Below are positions 59,328 through 64,000 of a stretch of 64,000 nt of DNA, piece by piece. Numbering within the stretch: position 1 is the stretch's first letter; each line of letters opens with the position of its first letter. The stretch is taken from assembly GCA_002300355.1 (NCBI GenBank), contig NSGV01000002.1:496001-560000 (forward strand), written 5' to 3'. Below the pieces are notes generated by a model. The model worked only from the letters and a program-made list of their open reading frames with translations, did not search any database and was not told the origin of the DNA. A program made the position numbers and the translations under genes. This DNA comes from Streptomyces sp. TLI_235. Lineage in GTDB: Bacteria > Actinomycetota > Actinomycetes > Streptomycetales > Streptomycetaceae.

Positions 59328-59855
59328 ATGCAGACCGTCGAGCTGACCTGTGCGCCCGCGCTCGACGCGGCGGTGCGCGAGGTCTGGCAGCAGCTCTCCG
59401 AGGCCGGGGTGGCCAGCCTTGCGCACAACATCCATCCGGGGCACCGCCCGCACCTGACCCTGGCGGCCTGCGGGGCGGCGCCCGAGGGCGCGCTGGACGC
59501 GGTGGGCGAGCTTCTGGCCGAGGTGCTGCCGCTGCCGGTGCGGCTGACCGGCCTGCTGTCGTTCTCCGCGCGCAGCCGGCGGCGGGTGCTGAGCTGGGCG
59601 GTGGTGCCGACCTTCGAACTGGTCGACCTGCACCGCCGGGTCTGGCTGCTGCTGGACGACGCCGAGGACCCGAACCCGCACTACCGGCCCGGCCGCTGGG
59701 CCCCGCACGTCGGCCTCACCCGCCGGCTGGAACCCGCGGAGCTCGGCCTCGCCCACGCCGTGCTGGGCCGCCACCCCGATCTGACCGGCCTCTTCGACGC
59801 GGGCCGCAGCTACGACGGCCTCACCGGCGCCACCACACCGCTCGGCACCGGCTGA
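59328..59855 (+). CDS. 2'-5' RNA ligase/2H phosphoesterase-family protein
   Basis: ATG 59328 gives 175 aa. The two HxT/S-like motifs of 2H phosphoesterases are HLTLA (about 44) and HVGLT (about 125). They would hydrolyse 2',3'-cyclic phosphates or related RNA ends. The gene lies 358 bp ahead of an ATP-dependent DNA ligase, a possible nucleic-acid-repair grouping. Function within the family is not resolved. Confidence 0.85.
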   Translation: MQTVELTCAPALDAAVREVWQQLSEAGVASLAHNIHPGHRPHLTLAACGAAPEGALDAVGELLAEVLPLPVRLTGLLSFSARSRRRVLSWAVVPTFELVDLHRRVWLLLDDAEDPNPHYRPGRWAPHVGLTRRLEPAELGLAHAVLGRHPDLTGLFDAGRSYDGLTGATTPLGTG

Positions 59856-60212
59856 CGCCCCGCCGGACGGTGCCCCGCAGGCCCCACCCGCCCGCGCCGC
59901 GGCGGACGGCCCCGTCGCCCGCAGCACTGCACGCCCGCACCCGGTGCCCCGGCGCGGCACGTGTGGCGACAACCCCGCGCACCTGTGCCTTGCCGCCGGG
60001 GCGCGGGGGCACGGCCCGCCAACCGCCCGTCGGGCGATACCGCTCACCGCAGCCCCACGGCCCGCAGCGCTGCGAGCCCGGCGCACCGGTGCCTCCCGGG
60101 ATCGCCCGCCGGGCCGTGTCCTCCGCCCCCGGCACCGTGTGCTCCGACGGGACCGGGGCCTTCGGGCGGGGCAGGATGGCGGGGAGTTGCCGCCTCGGGA
60201 CGGGAGTACGTC
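59856..60212. other. Intergenic stretch, 357 bp, with an imperfect direct repeat
   Basis: No protein-like frame is present. Two related segments (59918-59950 and 60061-60097) both read roughly CCCGCAGC-CTGC-GCCC-CCGGTGCC with a few changes, 143 bp apart. They may be a duplicated regulatory piece or decayed duplication. The ligase ribosome site GGGAG is at the right end. Confidence 0.5.
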
Positions 60213-61748
60213 GTGCTGGAACGTGTCGCCCGGGTGTCGGAGGCCGTGGCCGCCGAGGCGGGCCGGACCGCGAAGATCGCCCTGCTGGCGGACTGCCTGC
60301 GGGAGCTGGGCCCGCACGAGGCGCCGTCCGCGGTCGCGCTGCTGTCCGGCGAGTCCCGCCGGATGCGGGTCGGCGTCGGGTACGCGGCGCTGCGCGAGCT
60401 GCCGCCGCCGGCCGAGGCGGCCTCGCTCGGGGTCGCCGAGACGGAGGAACTGCTCGGTGAGCTGGCGGCGGTGCACGGCCGTGGCGCGCAGGCCGCCCGA
60501 CGGGCACTGCTGGACGGGCTGTTCGGGCGGGCCACCGGGCCGGAGCAGCGGCTGCTGCGCGGGGTGCTGGTCGGCGAGCTGCGGCAGGGCGCGCTGGACG
60601 GGGTGATGGCGGAGGCGGTGGCGAAGGCGGCCGGGGTGCCGGCCGCGGCGGTGCGGCGGGCGCTGATGTTCCGCGGCTCGGCGCGGGCGGTCGCCGGGGC
60701 GGCGCTCACCGGCGGGGCCGGGGCGCTGGCCGCCTTCGGCCTGGAGGTGGGCCGGCCGGTGCGGCCGATGCTGGCCTCCTCGGCCCCGGGGGTGGCCGAG
60801 GCGCTGGCGAAGCTCGGCCCGGCCGCATTGGAGTGGAAGCTGGACGGCATCCGGGTGCAGGTGCACCGGGACGGTGACGAGGTCGGGGTGTTCACCCGCG
60901 GCCTGGACGACATCACCGCGCGGGTGCCGGAGCTGGTCGAGGCCGCGCGGGCGCTGCCGGTCCGCTCGGCCGTGCTGGACGGCGAGGCGATCGCGCTCGG
61001 CTCGGACGGGCGGCCGCGGCCGTTCCAGGTGACGGCGGCCCGCACGGCGTCCCGGCAGGACCCGGAGCGGCTGCGCGCCGAGGTGCCGCTGCACCCGTAC
61101 TTCTTCGACCTGCTGCACCTGGACGGCGCCGATCTGGTGGACGAGCCGGGCGAGCGGCGCTGGGCCGCGCTGGCGGGCCTGGTCGGGGAGCCGCAGCGGG
61201 TGCCCCGGCTGGTCACGGGCGACCCGGAGGAGGCGGCCGGCTTCCTGGCCGGCGCGCTCGGGCACGGCCACGAGGGCGTGGTGGTGAAGGATCCGGCGGC
61301 ACCGTACGAGGCGGGCCGGCGCGGCGCCGGGTGGATCAAGGTGAAGCCGCACCACACCCTGGACCTGGTGGTGCTGGCGGCCGAGTGGGGCACCGGCCGG
61401 CGGCGCGGATGGCTGAGCAATCTGCACCTGGGGGCGCGCTCGGGCGGTGCGGCGGGGCTGCCGGAGTGGGTGATGCTCGGCAAGACCTTCAAGGGGCTGA
61501 CCGACGAGCTGCTGGCCTGGCAGACCCGGGAGCTGCTCGCCCGGGAGACCGGTCGCGGCGACTACGACGTGCAGGTGCGGCCCGAGCTGGTGGTGGAGAT
61601 CGCCTTCGACGGCCTGCAGCGCAGCCCCCGCTACCCGGCGGGCCTGGCGCTGCGGTTCGCCCGGGTGGTGCGCTACCGGCCGGACAAGACCGCCGCCGAG
61701 GCGGACACCGTCGCCACCGTACGGGCCCTCGCCGCGGAGGGCCTCTGA
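60213..61748 (+). CDS. ATP-dependent DNA ligase (LigB type)
   Basis: GTG 60213 follows GGGAG and gives 511 aa, the usual size. The N-terminal DNA-binding domain (about 1-190) precedes the adenylation lysine in EWKLDGIRVQVH (about 208), then DGEAIAL, FFDLLHLDG, GHGHEGVVVKDP, and WIKVKPHHTLDLV. The OB-fold end contains LRFARVVRYRPDK. It seals nicks with ATP. Such ligases are repair enzymes in actinomycetes that keep LigA for replication. The window therefore holds two DNA ligases of different cofactor use. Confidence 0.9.
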   Translation: MLERVARVSEAVAAEAGRTAKIALLADCLRELGPHEAPSAVALLSGESRRMRVGVGYAALRELPPPAEAASLGVAETEELLGELAAVHGRGAQAARRALLDGLFGRATGPEQRLLRGVLVGELRQGALDGVMAEAVAKAAGVPAAAVRRALMFRGSARAVAGAALTGGAGALAAFGLEVGRPVRPMLASSAPGVAEALAKLGPAALEWKLDGIRVQVHRDGDEVGVFTRGLDDITARVPELVEAARALPVRSAVLDGEAIALGSDGRPRPFQVTAARTASRQDPERLRAEVPLHPYFFDLLHLDGADLVDEPGERRWAALAGLVGEPQRVPRLVTGDPEEAAGFLAGALGHGHEGVVVKDPAAPYEAGRRGAGWIKVKPHHTLDLVVLAAEWGTGRRRGWLSNLHLGARSGGAAGLPEWVMLGKTFKGLTDELLAWQTRELLARETGRGDYDVQVRPELVVEIAFDGLQRSPRYPAGLALRFARVVRYRPDKTAAEADTVATVRALAAEGL

Positions 61749-61755
61749 GCCGGTG

Positions 61756-62706
61756 TCACTCCCCGGCCTCCCAGGCCGGGCGGGAGGTCCAGGCGCGCAG
61801 TGTGCGGCGGCTGTCGAAGCGCAGCGCCTCCTTGCTCACCGGGTCGGTGAACTCCAGTGTCGCCGCGAGGAGTTGCAGCGGGCGCCGGAAGTCGTCCGGG
61901 GCCGGTTCGGTGAGTACCCGCGGGTAGAGCGGGTCGCCGAGGATGGGCAGGCCGAGCGAGGCCATGTGCAGCCGCAGCTGGTGGGTGCGGCCGGTGTGCG
62001 GGTGCAGCCGGTAGCGGCCGAGGCCGTCCCGGTGCTCGGCGAGTTCGATCCGGCTCTCGCTGTTGGGCTCGCCGGGGACCTCGCGGGCGGCGAGTTCGCC
62101 GCGCTCCTTGACGATCCGGCTGCGCACGGTGGCGGGCATCGGCCGCTGCGGGTCGTACCCGGCGATCGCCTCGTACTCCTTGCGGACGGCGCGGCGCTCG
62201 AACAGGCCCTGGTAGGCGCCGCGGAGCTCGGGGCGGGCGACGAACAGCACCAGCCCGGCGGTGAGCCGGTCCAGGCGGTGTGCCGGGCCGAGGGCGGGCA
62301 GGTCGAGGTCGCGGCGCAGTCGGGCGAGGACCGTCTCGGTGACGTGCCGGCCGCGCGGGGTGGTGGACAGGAAGTGCGGCTTGTCGACGACGACGATCCG
62401 CTCGTCCCGGTGCAGCACCTCGACGGCGAACGGCACCGGGGTCTCCGGTGCCAGCTCACGGTGGAACCAGACGTACGCGCCGGGCCGGTACGGGGTGTCG
62501 GCGGCGAGCGGGCCCTCGGCCGTGACGAAGACGCCGGTGCGCAGCATCTCCGCCACCCCCTCGGCGCCGACGGCCCGGCCGTAACGCTCCAGCAGGTAGG
62601 CGCCCGCCGTCGGCCACGGCCCGTCCGGCGGCAGCCGGAGCCGGACCGCGTCGATGCCGTCCCGCTGCGGCAGCGGGCTCGCCGGGATGCCTGACCTGCG
62701 TCTCAC
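61756..62706 (-). CDS. RluA-family RNA pseudouridine synthase
   Basis: GTG 62706 (or 62715) gives about 316 aa. The catalytic Asp lies in AHRLDRLTAGLVLF, with the flanking motifs VVDKPHFLSTTP, RKEYEAIA and HPHTGRTHQLRLHM typical of the family. It converts uridines to pseudouridine in rRNA or tRNA. It converges with the DNA ligase gene; an 8-bp stem with a 3-base loop at 61762-61780, inside the end of this gene, could stop ligase transcription. Confidence 0.9.
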   Translation of the reverse strand: MRRRSGIPASPLPQRDGIDAVRLRLPPDGPWPTAGAYLLERYGRAVGAEGVAEMLRTGVFVTAEGPLAADTPYRPGAYVWFHRELAPETPVPFAVEVLHRDERIVVVDKPHFLSTTPRGRHVTETVLARLRRDLDLPALGPAHRLDRLTAGLVLFVARPELRGAYQGLFERRAVRKEYEAIAGYDPQRPMPATVRSRIVKERGELAAREVPGEPNSESRIELAEHRDGLGRYRLHPHTGRTHQLRLHMASLGLPILGDPLYPRVLTEPAPDDFRRPLQLLAATLEFTDPVSKEALRFDSRRTLRAWTSRPAWEAGE

Positions 62707-62824
62707 CGTACGCACCCTATCGGCCCAACCGGGGCGCCCGGACGGCCGTGCACTCCTCTGGGCGGGCTCCGGCAGCCATGGGAGGATGGCAGGGCGGAAA
62801 GCCGATCTCTGGACGGTGCCTGGC

Positions 62825-64000
62825 ATGGACAATCCCGAGCAGGGCACGAGCCCGCCGAACCGCCGGGATCCGGCTGCGGACGGGCCCGGTCGGCACGCCC
62901 CGGACGGGCTGCTGATGGTGCCGATCGCGACGGCGCTGATCGCCGACGACGGCCGCATCCTGCACTGGTCCCGCGACGCGGAGACGCTGCTCGGCTACAG
63001 CACCAAGGAGGCGGTCGGCGAGTTCGCCGCGAACCTGCTGATCACCGAGGACCAGCGGCAGGACGTGCTCGGCCTGTTCGAGCGGATCCTCAACGGCCGT
63101 GCCTGGTCCGGGGTCTTCCCGGTCAAGCACCGCGAGGGCCACCACGTGAACCTGGAGTTCCGCACCCACCCGATCGCCGGCCCCGACGGGCGGCCGCTCG
63201 TCCTGGCGGTGGCCTCGGACGTCACCGCGCTGCGCCGGCTGCAGGCGGACCTGGCGGTGCTGGACGGGTTCTTCACCCAGTCACCGGTCGGCATGGCGGT
63301 GTACGACGCGGAGCTGCGGTTCGTCCGGCTGAACGAGGCGCTGGCGCGGATCAACGGCATCCCGGTCGCGGAGCACCTGGGCCGGCGGGTCACCGACGTG
63401 CTGCCCGGCATCAACGGCCGCGAGGTCGAGGCGGTGATGCGCAAGGTGCTGGACGGCGGGCCGCCGGTGGTCGACTCCCGCTCGCACGGCCGCACCCCGG
63501 GCGACCCGACGCACGACCACGCCTGGTCGGCCTCGTACTTCAAGCTGGAGGAGCCCGGCGGGCACGTGCTGGGCGTCAGCTCGACGATCGTCGACGTCAC
63601 CGAGCGGTACCGGGCCGAGCACGCCGCCGCGCTGGCCCGGGAGCGGCTGACCGTGCTGGCCGACGCCACCGCGTCCATCGGCACCACGCTGGACCTGCGG
63701 CAGACCGCCCGGGAGCTCGCCGAGGTGATCGTGCCGCGGCTCGCCGACGCCGTCGGCGTGTTCGCCTTGGAGCACCTGGTCTCCGGCGCGGACGCGGTCG
63801 CCGCGGACGACGGGCTGCGGGTGCGCCGGCTCGCCGTGGCCACCGCCGACCCGGAGCACCCGATCGCCGAACTGCCGACCGAGGCGGTGTACCGGATCCC
63901 GCCCGGGTCGGTGTACGAACAGGCGCTGACCTCCGGCCGGACGGTCGTCGCCCCGAACTGGGACCTGCCGCTGCTCGCCGACGAGGCGCTCACCGAGCGT
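62825..64000 (+). CDS. PAS-PAS-GAF signalling protein, N-terminal part (runs off window)
   Basis: ATG 62825 opens a frame that stays open to the last base (392 codons). It shows two PAS domains (TALIADDGRILHWSRDAETLLGY at about 35-57 and the LARINGIPVAEHLG-containing second) and the start of a GAF domain (TLDLRQTARELAEVIVPRLADAVGV). It is closely related to the phosphatase at 55465-57141 (compare LARMNG and LARINGI), so a SpoIIE domain probably follows beyond the edge. The minus-strand frames in the region are shadows. Confidence 0.9.
   Translation, partial: MDNPEQGTSPPNRRDPAADGPGRHAPDGLLMVPIATALIADDGRILHWSRDAETLLGYSTKEAVGEFAANLLITEDQRQDVLGLFERILNGRAWSGVFPVKHREGHHVNLEFRTHPIAGPDGRPLVLAVASDVTALRRLQADLAVLDGFFTQSPVGMAVYDAELRFVRLNEALARINGIPVAEHLGRRVTDVLPGINGREVEAVMRKVLDGGPPVVDSRSHGRTPGDPTHDHAWSASYFKLEEPGGHVLGVSSTIVDVTERYRAEHAAALARERLTVLADATASIGTTLDLRQTARELAEVIVPRLADAVGVFALEHLVSGADAVAADDGLRVRRLAVATADPEHPIAELPTEAVYRIPPGSVYEQALTSGRTVVAPNWDLPLLADEALTER

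Overview
The window is high-GC actinobacterial chromosome, most likely Streptomyces or Kitasatospora. Evidence for this is GTG starts, very high third-position GC, several PAS/SpoIIE-type phosphatases, paralogous LacI regulators and a LigB-type ATP-dependent DNA ligase. No rRNA, tRNA or CRISPR array was recognised.

Left flank (1-7.1 kb): a small membrane protein, an M15-like lipoprotein, a hypothetical protein, a secreted GH5 glycosidase, a serine hydrolase-like protein that lacks the expected catalytic lysine, and a small secreted four-cysteine protein. Two perfect GC-rich hairpins separate the minus-strand genes.

Biosynthetic gene cluster (about 7.1-33.7 kb): this is the highlight. Two divergent, tightly coupled operons meet at 21.5-21.9 kb. 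The leftward operon encodes a 59-aa LysW-type amino-group carrier protein (AmCP) ending in EDWGE. It also encodes the LysX-, LysZ-, LysY- and LysK-like enzymes that load, phosphorylate, reduce and release a carrier-bound glutamate. A split transketolase, a DegT-type aminotransferase, two unfamiliar proteins, a C-A-PCP NRPS and a fused acyl-CoA dehydrogenase complete it. The rightward operon encodes a PAPS-type sulfotransferase, a stand-alone thioesterase, two more C-A-PCP NRPSs (Leu-like and Ser-like codes), a SAM methyltransferase and an MFS exporter. A VOC protein and a response regulator lacking its phosphoacceptor follow. This gene set matches the logic established for vazabitide A and azinomycin: AmCP-bound diaminodihydroxyheptanoate is made, sulfated, and cyclised to an aziridine by sulfate elimination. 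I infer a peptide carrying an aziridine or azabicyclic amino acid, possibly a new one.

Right flank (33.9-46.1 kb): an accessory, decaying region. It holds an NAD-dependent DNA ligase, a PadR regulator, a TIM-barrel glycosidase-like protein, an alpha/beta hydrolase, a DUF6445-like protein and an intact LacI regulator. Five genes are broken: amidohydrolase, DUF6584-like, WD40, LacI and shikimate dehydrogenase. A 1.74-kb ISAzo13-family element with 19-bp inverted repeats lies at its end.

46.1-64 kb: a five-gene leftward operon for a membrane-linked molybdoenzyme (cytochrome-b-like subunit, Mo catalytic subunit, 4Fe-4S ferredoxin, Rieske protein, small membrane protein). It is followed by a sigma-like/transmembrane hypothetical, two divergent PAS/GAF/PP2C signalling proteins, a DHA2 drug exporter with a cytosolic extension, a 2H phosphoesterase, an ATP-dependent DNA ligase and an RluA-type pseudouridine synthase. 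A third PAS/GAF protein runs off the right edge.
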